Origin: Camellia lanceoleosa | Taxonomy: Eukaryota; Streptophyta; Magnoliopsida; Ericales; Theaceae | Length of the DNA stretch: 64,000 nucleotides | Reading direction: 5' to 3' | Assembly: GCA_025200525.1 (NCBI GenBank) | Contig: CM045761.1 | Location: 103,826,182-103,890,181 of the forward strand | Made by a program: the position numbers and the translations under genes | In this document: positions 11,291 to 22,779 of the stretch, one piece after another | Numbering within the stretch: position 1 is the stretch's first letter | Layout of the letters: each line of letters begins with the position of its first letter | The notes under the pieces: model-generated | Database searches by the model: none | What the model saw: only the letters and a program-made list of their open reading frames with translations | Told to the model about the DNA's origin: nothing

Positions 11291-12386
11291 AGTCTAACAA
11301 TTCTACTTATTGAGACTTCACTTACTACTCAATAAGACTCCACAACTACTCAATCAAACTTGATTTACTACTCAACCATCGTTGCTACTACCACTATCAC
11401 CACCACCACCACTACCACCACCATTGTTACCGCTACCACCATCATCACCACTATGCTACTACTACCACCACCACCACCACTACTACCACCACCAACTTCA
11501 TCAACATTGTCATTATTTCCATAAACATCACTAAAAATTTACTACCACTATCATCGCTATCTTTACCACCACCGCCGCCGCCATCAACGGTACCATGCCA
11601 TTACTATCACTATCATGCCACTGCTACCACTATCATTGTCTACCACCATGCCACTACCACCACTACCACCACCACCATCACTATCATATCACCACTACTG
11701 CTCAATCAAATTCCATTTATTACTCAATCAAACATGACTTAATACTCAATAAGACACCACTTATTTGGATTTGACCTACTACTTAATTATATCCTACTTA
11801 TTACTCAGTTAGATTATATTTACTATTTCATCAAATTTACCATTGTCCCAAAAATGTTGAAAAATACTCATTGAGTTTCCACTTATTACTTCATTAGACT
11901 CCACTGATTACCCAGTTTTGGTTTCACTTACTACTCAATGAGTTTTCACTTGCTATTTCACTACACTCCACTTACTACTCAATGAGTTTTCACTTACTAT
12001 TTCACTAGACTTTACTTACTATTCAATGAGTTTCCACTTACCATTTCATTACACTTCACTTACTACTCAATTTTGGTTTCACTTATTACTTAATGAGCTT
12101 CCATTTACTACTTCAATAGACTCTATTATCTACTCAATTTTGGTTTCACTTACTACTCAATGAGTTTCCACTTACTATTTCATTACGGTTCACTTATTAC
12201 TAAAAATGAGACTATACTACGAAATTAAATCCCATTTACTACTCGTTAATTGTTTACTCATTGCTCCATCAAATTTAACTCTATCCAAGTAAACACTACT
12301 TATTACTTAATGAGACTCAACTTACTACACAATCAAACTCCACTCAATTGGATTTTGATTTACTACTCATTTAAATCTCACTTAGT
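11291..12386. repeat. Degenerate minisatellite field, part 1
   Basis: A loose array of about 20-25 bp units centred on CACTTACTACTCAATGAG, alternating with CTTACTATTTCATTAGACTC. No two neighbouring units are identical, so it is old. The field resumes after the copia-type element (17.4 kb) and again after the MULE (22.8 kb). It is therefore one ancestral array later split by two insertions. No gene is seen. Confidence 0.8.
11376..11700. repeat. (ACC/ATC)n trinucleotide-rich tract
   Basis: An imperfect run of CAC, ACC, ACT and ATC triplets within the minisatellite field. One frame stays fairly open simply because the triplets lack stops. No start context or homology supports a protein. Confidence 0.8.
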
Positions 12387-12391
12387 TGTAT

Positions 12392-13116
12392 TGTTAGGAC
12401 ATTTTGTTGTCAAATTCCATGGATCAAAACCAAGGTTGTAACAAGAGTTCTTTAAGAAGTTGGTTTCCTTCAAAAACATGATTAGTTTGGAGTTCTGCAA
12501 GAAGTTGGTTTTCTACAAACAAGAAGTTGGTTTTCTTTTCCAATCTGGGATTACTTTTGGTTCTCTATAAATACTTGGTTTACTCCCAAAACTAAGTAAT
12601 GGATTTAAGTCCTTCAGATCTTCTTTTTGGTTCTTAAAGGTTTATATCTGGGGATATTTTGTTATTTTTTATTTGATGTTTTATTGAGTATTCAACTCAT
12701 GGTTTAAAGAGAGTACATCAAAGGTTTGTTTGTTATACACAAAAGAGAGAGTTGTTCTTCAGTTGTGAATTCTGAAGAATTCGAGCTTAGCTTTGGAGGA
12801 ATCTAGAGTGGCTCATCGAAAGACAATTCCGTCAAGATGGGGTTGGAAGAGGCACATAGAGGTTGGTTCAATAGAGCGTAGCGAATTCACTAGAGAATTG
12901 GGAGTCATACTCGTGTATATCCTCTATAACTTCTTAGAGGATTGTTCTTGTGGTCATTGCGTGGTTTTTATCACAATTGGAAGGTGTCCAATTGTGGTTT
13001 TTCCACGTAAAATCTTTGTGTCTCTTTCTCTTGATTGTTTGATTGGGATTGTTATATTCTGCTTAAAATTGATACATAATCACAAATCAACATCTAGGAG
13101 GTTTCTAGATTTTTCA
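12392..13116 (+). repeat. 5' LTR of the copia-type element, 725 bp
   Basis: Begins TGTTAGGACATTTTG and ends CTAGATTTTTCA. It is highly similar to the LTR at 16649. Differences cluster in a 130-bp zone around 12780-12930 and include small indels such as loss of CTGAA-like words. A TATA box (CTCTATAAATACTTGG) lies near 12563. A 126-codon frame at 12793-13173 is chance LTR sequence, not a gene. Confidence 0.92.
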
Positions 13117-13118
13117 AT

Positions 13119-13130
13119 TGGTATCAGAGC
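13119..13130 (+). promoter_or_regulatory. Primer-binding site, initiator-Met tRNA type
   Basis: TGGTATCAGAGC, two bases after the 5' LTR. This is the standard plant PBS complementary to the 3' end of initiator methionine tRNA. It fixes element orientation as plus. Confidence 0.93.
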
Positions 13131-13232
13131 AGGTCGTTCTATTTTTTTTTTTAAAAAAAAAAACTTCTTTTAGATCGCTCTATTTTTTTTAAAAAAAAAA
13201 TTTTAGAATGAGATCTTGTTTGATTTGTGATA

Positions 13233-15046
13233 ATGGATTCAATTCGTGAGGGAAATTCTATGGTTTGACCACCCCTACTTGACGGATCTAATTATTCTTT
13301 TTGGAAAGCTCGGATGAGATCTTTTTTAAAATCTATTGATGAAAAAGTTTGGCAATCTGTCATGAATGGGTGGACTGAACCAACAATTACTGTTGATGGA
13401 GTAACTTTCCCCAAACCAATTGATAAGTGGGACATAACTGATTACCAAAATAGTAGCTGGAATAGTAAAGCTATCAATTCTCTCTTTTGCGCTGTCACAC
13501 CTGATGAGTTTAGCCGTATTTGTAATTGTGAAGTCGCAAAAGAGGCTTGGGATATCTTACAAACTATTCATGAGGGCACTCCTTCTGTTAAACGCTCAAA
13601 ACTTCAAAGGCTCACATCCAGTTTCGAAAACCTTTCAATGAAAGATAGTGAGACCTTTGATGAATTTTATGCGAAGTTGAGTGACATTGTAAATTCCAGC
13701 TTCAATTTAGGTGAAAAAATACCAAAATCCAAAGTTGTGGGAAAAATTTTCAGATCCTTGCCCGATCGGTTCCAACCAAAAGTTACGGCTATTGAGGAGG
13801 CTCAAGATGTTGACAACCTCAAGCTAGATCAGTTGGTTGGAAATCTTCAAACTTATGAGGCACATAGAAATTTCAAAAACAAACAAAAAGATCTTGCTTT
13901 TAGTAGTGCTCATAAAGTGGTTGAGGATTCTGATGAGGATTGTGAGATAGATTCCAAGATTATGGCTGCTTTTGTTAAACAATTTAAAAAATCTTTTTTG
14001 AATAAAAATCCTAATCTTTTGGAATCTACTCATACTCATAAATCCAAAGGCAAAGATAAAGTCAAAATTAATTCTATAGCCAAGAAGGAGAAAAAGAAAG
14101 ATACAAGGAACTCGAAAATCCAATGCTATGAATGCCAAGGATTTGGCCACTTTGCTTTAGAATGCCCCACTCGTTTGAGGAAGAAGAAAGCCCTCGCCAT
14201 CACTTGGGATGATGAATCAGAATCTAATGGAGATGAAAGTGACAACGAAGATCTAAGTGAAGAGGGACATAAACAATTCCTTGCTTTCACGGCGGCTTCT
14301 GAAGCTGAAGGACAAACAGAGTCTTCGAAGAGGTTAGTTGAGAATACCTCTGATGATGAATCTTCGGAGAGTGATCATGAAGAACTTGAGCAAGCCTATG
14401 AAAAGCTGTGTAAGGAGTCTTTTAATTTATTCAAATTGAATGACAAACTCACAAAGAAACTCAAAGCATGTGAATGTGAGAATGTCAAACTTAAGGAGGA
14501 GATTTCCGAGGCTAGGATCAATGCCATCAAGATAGCTGATGATCAACAAGTTCTTTGTGCAAAATTGTTGACTTGTGAGACAGAGAGGAATGAGCTACAG
14601 GAAACTCATGCCATGTATGAAGAAAAGATTGAATCTCTCGAGATGTCTCAAGTTGCTTTGGAAGAACTGATGATCAAAAAAGAGGAAGAGCTCAAGGTTG
14701 CCATGGTTACCATTAGTCTTTGGAACAAAGGATCAAAGACTTTGGAGGATATCATTGGGTCTCAACAAATCTTCGGACAAAGAGTGGCATTGGCTTTGGT
14801 GGCAAGAAAGAGCAAAAACAGAGTGCATCAACATCTCATGATACAAGAACTCAAGGAAAGGGAGGACAAAAGATTCAACAAGAGGAAAAACTTCTCAAAC
14901 TCCCTAGAGTTGGTAAGGTAAAAGAAAAGAAGGTACACCCTGTTTTTATTTGTCATCATTGTGGTATGCATGGCCATATTCGCCCTTTTTGTTATAAGTT
15001 GCATGGGAGAATGTCTCAAAATAGTAGAAATTCGAATACTTTTTAG
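13233..15046 (+). pseudogene. Copia-type gag (UBN2 family), disrupted
   Basis: The family-typical start is the ATG at 13233 (MDSIREGNS), but TGA at 13266-13268 interrupts the conserved RPPLLDG segment where CGA is expected. The open stretch from 13314 to 14921 (535 codons) carries the UBN2 gag domain (roughly residues 40-180), a CCHC knuckle (CYECQGFGHFALEC), an acidic stretch and a coiled coil. Near 14755 the frame shifts to an overlapping frame ending at 15046, which holds a second CCHC knuckle (CHHCGMHGHIRPFC). Together these encode the capsid/nucleocapsid of a copia-type element. Both lesions make it non-functional as read, unless translation restarts at 13314. Confidence 0.85.
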
Positions 15047-15053
15047 GTTAGTA

Positions 15054-16630
15054 GACAACCTTATATGTCTAGGCGGAATACCAAGATTCATGAGGGTGTT
15101 CACAACACCATGACATTTACCAAGACCGCTAGACCTGATTTTGTTAAGACCAAAAAGATTTGGGTAAGAAAATTTGACTTGTGTTAATGTGTTTTCTCTT
15201 TTTAGTTTTTTAGGTCTCTGTTCTTTTTAATAAAAAAAAAGTGTGCATGTTTTGTTTGTTTGTTTTTTTTTTTTTTTTTGTCTTGCTTTATTGTTGAAAA
15301 AAAAAAAAAAAACCAAAAAGATTTTCTTAGTATGGTTTTGCAAGTTTGAATTTTTGAGATGTCCTTGGTGCATATTGGAATTGATGAGAATATCCATTAC
15401 ATGTTAATATGTGTGTGCTTTCTATGGTCATTACTTATTTTGGAGTGTGTGTTCTTTGATTAGTATGTCTCATTCTATACACACTCTTGGATTAGCAAAT
15501 ATGGGAGTCTTCCAACTTAGTGATTTTTTTTTTCTATGGACTTCTGGCAGTGTATCTTTTGCTTTTCTAGAGGAATTGACCTATACTAGCATATCATGGG
15601 TGATGTTGAGTCTCTTAACCACCTTCCATCTTTTTGCATCTCCATGGTTTTCCCCTCTATTCTTTGTAGTCCAGGCATGAGGAAAAGGCTACCTCAGAGT
15701 CACCAACCAGGCTATCCTTATTATATCCATGCTTCTCTGGTTCGGTTTCCATACTCTTGAGCGTGTCAGCCGCCAATGAGTGTGCAAAAGAAAAAGAAAA
15801 AAAAGAAAAAAAAAATGTGCACAAGAAAGAAAAGAAAGAAAATAAATGTGCAAAAGAAAGTAAAGAGAAAAAAAAATGTGAAAAAAAAAGAAAAGAAAAA
15901 GATGTGAAAAAAAAAAAGGAAAAATAAGGGATTCATTGATTGAGGGGGAGCCTCCGCCTTTACTCACCAAATACCCCTTGATTCCTAGTGGTTTGACTTT
16001 CCTTAGTTGTGCTTAGATTCTCTTGTCGGAGGTCCAACTTTCATATCACTACGAGGATTTGAATCTTGTGTTTGTCGAACTCCAAGAGTCACACACACAC
16101 TTTTATCATGGGATCTATGCTTTTCACATAATGCATCACTTTCTTTTATGAGGAATTTTCTATAGACTGTGCACATTGTGTTTTCAAGTAATTGTACTTC
16201 TTGGATAATCTTGTGTGTTTTAAGGTACAACTCTGAAATTCCTTGCTTGCTCCACCATATTATTTTTGTTTTTTTTTTTTTTTTGTTTTTTGTTTTTAGT
16301 GTTTGTGGTTGTTTTTTTAATGAGGGGGAGTTTGGTTCATCATTACCAATATTTGATGTATATTGATGGTACAGTAGTTTGGTTGATGGTACAGTATTTT
16401 ACTTTTGCTTATATCCGTATTTGGTACAGTTGGATTGTTAGTATTTTGTTTATGGATTGCTTTATATTTTGTTATTTAATCCAGTTCCACATATTTTGGT
16501 TGGCTTGTGTGTAGTTATTTTATTTCAGGATAATTGTTCAAGAGCATAGATTTGAGTGTTGGTTCATAGTTGGTGGTGCTGCTTGAGAGATTTTGTTAGG
16601 AAATTTGTTTTAGATTGGTTTTATCCAGGA
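15054..16630 (+). other. Non-coding 3' half of the copia-type element
   Basis: A short decayed continuation of gag (RPDFVKTKKIWV-like, about 15130-15180) is followed by poly-T/poly-A runs. At 15775-15920 there is an A-rich tandem array built on ATGTGCAAAAGAAAG. No pol domain is recognisable anywhere here. Confidence 0.75.
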
Positions 16631-16632
16631 TT

Positions 16633-16648
16633 TGACAAAGGGGGAGAT
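16633..16648 (+). promoter_or_regulatory. Polypurine tract
   Basis: ACAAAGGGGGAGAT directly precedes the 3' LTR. This is the expected site for plus-strand priming. Confidence 0.85.
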
Positions 16649-17382
16649 TGTTAGGACATTTTGTTGTCAAATTCCATGGATCAAAACCAAGGTTGTAACA
16701 AGAGTTCTTTAAGAAGTTGGTTTCCTTCAAAAACATGATTAGTTTGGAGTTCTGCAAGAAGTTGGTTTTCTACAAACAAGAAGTTGGTTTTCTTTCCCAA
16801 TCTGGGATTACTTTTGGTTCTCTATAAATACTTGGTTTACTCCCAAAACTAAGTAATGGATTTAAGTCCTTCAGATCTTCTTTTTGGTTCTTAAAGGTTT
16901 ATATCTGGGGATATTTTGTTATTTTTTCTTTGATGTTTTATTGAGTATTCAACTCATGGTTTAAAGAGAGTACATCAAAGGTTTGTTTGTTATACACAAA
17001 AGAGAGAGTTGTTCTTCAGTTGTGAATTCTGAAGAATTCGAGCCTGAAGCTTTGGAGGGAATCTAGAGTGGCTCATCAGAAAGACAATTCCGTGCTGAAG
17101 ATGGGGTTGGAAGAGGCACATAGAGGTTGGTTCAATTAGGCGTTGTGAATTCGCTAGATAATTGAAAGTGATACCTGTGTAATTCCTTTATATCTTCTTA
17201 GTGGATTGTTCTTGTGGTCATGTTCGTGGTTTTTGATCACAATTGGAAGGTGTCCAATTGTGGTTTTTCCACGTAAAATCTTTGTGTCTCTTTCTCTTGA
17301 TTGTTTGATTGGGATTGTTATATTCTGCTTAAAATTGATACATAATCACAAATCAACATCTAGGAGGTTTCTAGATTTTTCA
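16649..17382 (+). repeat. 3' LTR of the copia-type element, 734 bp
   Basis: Same ends as the 5' LTR (TGTTAGG to TTTTTCA). It is 9 bp longer through small insertions around 17040-17110. Outside that zone it is almost identical to its partner, implying a fairly recent insertion. Confidence 0.92.
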
Positions 17383-17387
17383 TGTAT

Positions 17388-18212
17388 CATATTAAACCAC
17401 ACTTACTATTCAATCAAATTTCACTTACGGCTCAATTAAATATGGCTTACTACTCAGTAAGACACTACTTAATTAGATTTGACTTACTATTTAATTAAAT
17501 TTCACTTATTACCCAATGAAACTCTACTTACTATTTTATTAGACTTTGCGTACTACTTAATTAAACTTTATTTATTACTCAATAAGACTTGATCTGCTAT
17601 TCAATTAAACCTTACTTACTACTCACTGACACTTAACTTACTCTACTAACTACTCAATTAAATTCATTCATCACCCAATCAAACATGACTTACTCAATAA
17701 GATTCCACTTACTACTCTATTAAACTGGAGATATTACTTAATGAAACTTCATTTAGCACTCAATGAGACTCTACTTAATTACAACTCCATCAAACTTGAC
17801 TTACTATTCAATCAAATATCACTTACCAGTCAATGATACTCCACTTACTATTCCATTAAACTACTACTCAATCAAACGTTTCATACTCAACTTTCTACTT
17901 CATCAAACTTGACTTACTATTAAATAAAATCTCATTTAGAGAGTGTCATACTAAGTGATAAATCGTTTCAAAACAAATGATAAAATAATTCATAACAAGT
18001 GATAAACAAATTTAGAAATCTAACAAACTTTAAAGAGTGTCACAATATGATCTCATTTATTACTGAATGAGATTCCACTTACTATTTCATTAAATTTGAC
18101 TAACTACTCAGCTACACCTCATTTCCTACTTAAGGAGATCTCACTTATGACTTCATTAGACTTAACATACTACCTAATTAAATTTCACTTATTACTCAAT
18201 GAGATTTCACCT
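17388..18212. repeat. Degenerate minisatellite field, part 2
   Basis: Continuation of the CACTTACTACTCAATNAGAC array between the copia-type element and the MULE. Unit quality is the same as in part 1. A TGATAAA-rich insert at about 17940-18035 breaks the pattern. No gene is seen. Confidence 0.78.
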
Positions 18213-18221
18213 AAAATTCTA

Positions 18222-18411
18222 GGGCGAATTACACCAATAGTCCCTATAGTTTGGGACTTGTGTCATTTTAGTCCCTGACTTTTAAATTGTTACACATTTG
18301 ACCCTGAATTTTAAACATTGTTCCAAACAAGGACAATAGATAACTTCCGTTAGTTTTTTGGATGGAAATTCCTCATGTGCAACACTTGCCAAGGGCAAAG
18401 TCGTCGTTTTG
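18222..18411 (+). repeat. Left terminal inverted repeat of the MULE
   Basis: About 190 bp, matching the complement of 22582-22770 with scattered substitutions and small indels. Outermost bases are GGGCGAATTACACC. The inner end includes GGCAAAGTCGTCGTTTTG. Confidence 0.92.
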
Positions 18412-18942
18412 CCAATAATAATAATTTCAGAAACTCAAGCACTTATTATTTTTATATAATTATTTTTGAAGAGTAAAAATATTTTTTAAAATCATAAAAT
18501 AGTTTTTTATATTTATTTTTATCAAATTGATGTTTAATTTTCAAAATTCTTTTTTTAAAAAAGAAAAAAAAATAATCTAAAAAACTCAAGCCAAAAATTA
18601 ATATTAAATTAATTTAAATATTTTTTTTATAAAAAAAAAAATCTAAAAATAATCTCAGAAACCCAAGTTAAACATGACCAAAATTTTGATATCAATATTA
18701 AATCAATCCATTAAATCAAAAGATTCAAAACTAAAAATATTTCATATATTAAACATATCTATTACACAACCTAATAAGCATTCATTACATAATAGTCATC
18801 CCAAAATATCAACAAAAATAACTACCCATTACATAGTCATTCTCAAAACACATACATTAAAATCCAAAAACAACTGTAAACATCCCTTACAACCCAAAAG
18901 CATTCAAAAAGATATTAGTGATCATTGATGTTTCCAATCACC

Positions 18943-21900
18943 CTATCCAGCAACAGTTCTTTTCCTCTTACTAAAAGCAAAAGTTTTTTTCCTCTTCCCA
19001 GCAGCAGAAGTTGATCTTGGTTGGGATTCCATGGGTTGAGAACTTCGCTTGAACACTATTGGCCTTGATTTGTTTGCATCAACAGTGTTGCTGTCAGTGT
19101 TCATACTAGCCTGCATATTCTTTATTACTATCAAAACTTATATTTAAAAAACAAAACAAAACAAAAATGGAAGAGAAAATAAAGTTTGAACTTACATGCA
19201 TTGTTTCCCTCCTACTTTTGCCAACCATAGGTTGTCCTTTGCAACTCCTTCTGTTGTGTCCAAGCTTCCCACAGGTGCTACAAGTGGTTGTGGTGTGCTT
19301 TCTCTTCAACTTTTGTGGATTTTGGGGTTCATTTTTTTCCCTCATTCTTAATTTCTTAGGTCTTCCAGGCTGCTTCTTAACTTTTGGAGGCAAAAGTGGA
19401 GGTAGGCCTATTTTTGGCCACATTTCAGGACCATTAATAGGGTATACAATAGGCTCATAAGTAGCCATATAGGTCTCCCTTCTGTACCAATGTGCTACAT
19501 AGTCTTCGGGATTTTCATGCTTGAAGTAAATGGCTGAAATACTATGAGGACAAGGAATACCACTTAAATCCCACTTCCTACAAGAGCAAGTATGAGTTTC
19601 TAGATCAACCACAAATTGTTGTCCATTGAAACAATTTATTTGGTATGTAGAAGCCCCAGACCACATAGCAATGCAACTACTAGACTCCACCTTCTTTTTC
19701 TCAAGTTTTTTTTGTATGTTGGGGCACAAAGGCCCTTGATATGCCCTCATGACTTCCCTCCTCCTTTGCATTCTACTCATTAGAATACACCTTATGTCCT
19801 CCAACATAGGTAATATTGTCTTAGATCTTGCATCCAAAATTCTAGAATTAAAACTTTCACAATTGTTATTATGCAACATGTGACACTTACTATGAGTGAT
19901 GAAGTGAGATCTAGACCAAAAGCTAACTGGTTTCTCAGCTAACCACTTAAATGCATCTTCATCAACCTCTTTAACTTCTTGCATATGAAATTCAAAGCTG
20001 TTGAACATAAGAGGCTTTGGTGCACTCCATAGAAAATCTTTAAGAAGAACACCCTTGTGATTATCTTGAAAGTTGTTGTACATGTGTCTTACACAGAATC
20101 TATGCTCGGCATTTGGAATGACCTCTGCTAGTGCTGGAATCAAACCCTGAAATTGCATAAACATACCAAACACAATTGAAAATCGAGCAAACACTTCATA
20201 ACAAAAGAAAGTTCATAAGATGGTATGCATATTGTTGAACATACCTTTTGTTTGTCAGACATAAAAGTAAATCCTTGGTGGTTTATTATTCTAAGATCTT
20301 CTTGTAATAGTTCAAAAAACCATTTCCATGATCTCTTTGTTTCTCCTTCAACCACAGCATATGCCACAGGGAAGGTGGTGTTATTCCCATCAATTCCAAC
20401 AGCAGTAAGCATTTGTCCCTTGTATGGACCTTTAAGATGACAACCATCTACCCCAATAAATGGCCTGCATCCAGCCAAAAACCCTTGCTTGCAAGCCCCT
20501 AAACACACATATATCCTCTGAAACCTGGACTTTTCCTCACTATCTTCATCATCTTCATCAATTCCATCATCTACATCATCTGCGTCATCTGGCACCTTAA
20601 TAACAATGGTTGTCTCAGGATTTGTTCTTCTAATCTCTTCACAATAGTCCCATAGTTTAGCATATTGCTCCTTATAATTTCCTTCTATGAGTTGTTGTGC
20701 CTTTCTCTTTGCCCTATACAATTGACTTCTTGAAACACCAACATTGTGATCTTTTTGAACGGACTGTTTAAAAGATTGTATTGGCCATGTGGGGTTGGAC
20801 TTAATGCTTTCCACATATTTTTTTGACAACCAAGTGGAGTTCACATTTTTGTTGTAGAATATTCTACCACAATTATGTGTAGGCACATAGGTTTTCACTT
20901 GCAAGCTCATTTGGCCATGCATCTTAGATGCATATATCATCCATTGACAAGGAGGTTTACAACCTGCCCTAACCCTATCTTTATCATTTTTCAAGAACTT
21001 TATATCTTTTCCAGTCTTGATGGCATGTTCTTTGACAGCTTGTTTAAAAACTTTAGATGATGGAAAAACCATGCCAACTTGGAATTGAGGATCAACCATG
21101 TCAGTGTGTTTGTTAAATTCAGGAAACTTGTCCCTCTTGGGCCCACCATCTTCATCAGATGACCCCTCAAGTGAGATCAATTCATCTGATTCCACATCAT
21201 TTTCATCCCAATTCAAACCATCTATTGTAGCATTAAAATCATCGACATTATTACCTTTGCCCCTCTCATGAAATCCACCCCACTCTACATTTTTATCTAT
21301 GTTAGCTTCATACAAAAGGTCATCTTCTTCACCATCATCATATTCACTATCCTCAAAATCTTCCAAATCAGTGGTCTCATTATCAGAGTGTATGTACCCA
21401 CCATCTCTCTGCATTTGACCCTCACCCAAATCCCTTTCTAGCACATCTTTATTTCCACCTCCTTGCATCTCATTCTCAAAGACTTGCCTAGGCCATTCCA
21501 TTCCTGCCCCTGCTGCATGTCCTTCAACCCTTGCTCTGGCCCTTGCCCCTGCCCCTGCCCTGAGAACATGTCCTTCTCCATCTTCTACCCTTGCAAAATG
21601 TCCCTCTTCAACCTCTACTCTATTATTGTGAAAACCAAGTTGCAAATCAATCTCTGGTTCATTAATCTCCTCAATCAGTTGTACTGAATTAGAACATGAA
21701 TTACCAAACACAAGGAATGTATCATCATCAAGTTCTGGATAATGTACCAGATATACTTCTATAATTCTAGTTGTCCCTCTCACCCATTTGACCATGTTTA
21801 GTAGATCACTATCATTCCATACATGCTTCAACCCATTGTTCAGATCCACTCCAGGTACTTTATATTGGTAGGTTGTAAACCCAGTATACCCTATTTTCTA

Positions 21901-22059
21901 AACCATATCCCTCATGTCAAGCATGCTTATTTTGTTCACATTACAAAAGTCAAAGTAAGAAACTTGGCCTCCCAAGTAGACCCTATGGTCTTCACGTCCA
22001 AAAGCCCCACCATGGTGAAACTTTATGGTGAAAAAGGATCCTTCTGTTTCTGCACACAT
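18943..22059 (-). CDS. MURA-type MULE transposase, three exons, one early stop
   Basis: Exons on the minus strand: to 20245, 20146-19196 and 19110-18943, with phase-0 GT-AG introns (20244-20147 and 19195-19111). From the internal ATG at 21849 it is open for 907 codons. The in-frame family-like start is further out, at 22059, but TAG at 21900-21898 interrupts that N-terminal domain (KISMLDMRDMV*KIGYTGF; a Gln codon CAG is likely ancestral). Domains in order: an acidic low-complexity linker, the MuDR DNA-binding region (GMVFPSSKVFKQAV... to THNCGR), the MULE catalytic domain (Asp in GVDGCHLKG; Asp in MSDKQKG at the first splice junction; HRFCVRH; NNCESFN), a SWIM zinc finger (CSCRKWDLSGIPCPH) and a CCHC knuckle (CSTCGKLGHNRRSC). 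The C-terminus is basic (KRKRT). The catalytic core looks intact. Loss of the first 50-odd residues may or may not be tolerated. Confidence 0.9.
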
Positions 22060-22118
22060 TAACCAATAAAGTCACACACATTCAGAGAAAGAACATTGTC
22101 TTTCAAATGGAGTACACA

Positions 22119-22215
22119 TGGGGATATTAACACACACACACACACATATATATATATCATCTAATATATATATATATATATCAATGTCAGTGTTCGTATA
22201 TATATATATATATAT
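22119..22215. repeat. (CA)n/(TA)n microsatellites inside the MULE
   Basis: ACACACACAC leads into TATATATAT tracts around 22132-22155, 22165-22182 and 22197-22216, in the non-coding sequence upstream of the transposase start. Confidence 0.85.
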
Positions 22216-22581
22216 AATATAATAAACATCAACAAAATTAAACTACATCAAACAGGAAATAGTTTAAAAAAGTAAATCAAAATAATGTAAAAAATATCAG
22301 ATCACAAAAATATGAACGAAAATAACAAAACTTCAACAAAAAAATAAATAAAAAAATACCGTATTGCGGCGAGATGATGTCATTCGCAACTCTTTGGGTA
22401 CCCATCTTCAACACCAACGTTTGCTTGTAATTTTGTGATTATCTTAAATAGTTCCCACTATAATCTACTGTAACTTTGTGTTTAATGGTGAAAGCCCCAT
22501 TTTTTTTTGCTCTAAACAAGCTAGACTTCCCTTAATTCATTACAGAGGAGAGGGTGGTATTTATTTGGGCGGGAAATAAGA

Positions 22582-22770
22582 CAAAACGACGACTTTGCCC
22601 TTGGCAAGTACTGCACGTGAGAAATTTCCATCCAAAAACTAACGGAAGTTATCTATTGTCCTTAATTGAAACAATGTTTAAAATTCAGGGTCAAATGTGT
22701 TACAATTGAAAAGTCAGGGACTAAAGTGACACGAGCCCTAAACTATAGGGACTATTGGTGTAATTCGCCC
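22582..22770 (-). repeat. Right terminal inverted repeat of the MULE
   Basis: Inverted partner of 18222-18411. As the 5' side of the transposase gene it probably holds the promoter (family knowledge). Confidence 0.92.
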
Positions 22771-22779
22771 AAAATTCTA

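Larger units (their letters stand above)
12387..17387 (+). mobile_element. Pol-less copia-type LTR element (TR-GAG-like), with TSD
   Basis: Two LTRs (12392-13116 and 16649-17382) bound an element of 4991 bp. It is flanked by the perfect 5-bp duplication TGTAT at 12387-12391 and 17383-17387. Internally come a PBS, a gag gene with two zinc knuckles, then about 1.5 kb of non-coding A- and T-rich DNA, then a polypurine tract. There is no protease, integrase or reverse transcriptase. This is the layout of non-autonomous gag-only elements mobilised in trans. It inserted into the minisatellite field. Confidence 0.92.
18213..22779 (-). mobile_element. Near-complete Mutator-like element (MULE), with 9-bp TSD
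   Basis: The element spans 18222-22770 (4549 bp). Its long terminal inverted repeats are about 190 bp (18222-18411 and 22582-22770), starting GGGCGAATTACACCAATAGT. It is flanked by the perfect 9-bp duplication AAAATTCTA at 18213-18221 and 22771-22779. It encodes a three-exon MURA-type transposase on the minus strand. TIR length, TSD length and the transposase together define a MULE. It inserted into the minisatellite field. Confidence 0.95.

Noticed and set aside
11376..11700. Apparent Thr/His-repeat protein
   Set aside because: Triplet-repeat DNA with no start context, no homology and embedded in a minisatellite.
12793..13173. 126-codon open frame with several hydrophobic stretches
   Set aside because: It lies mostly within the 5' LTR of the copia-type element and runs over the PBS. 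The other LTR has frameshifting indels at the same place, so it is not a gene.
15689..15970. 93-codon minus-strand frame rich in Phe and Leu
   Set aside because: Antisense reading of the A-rich tandem array in the copia-type element.
19167..19460. 97-codon plus-strand frame
   Set aside because: Antisense shadow of the MULE transposase zinc-knuckle exon.
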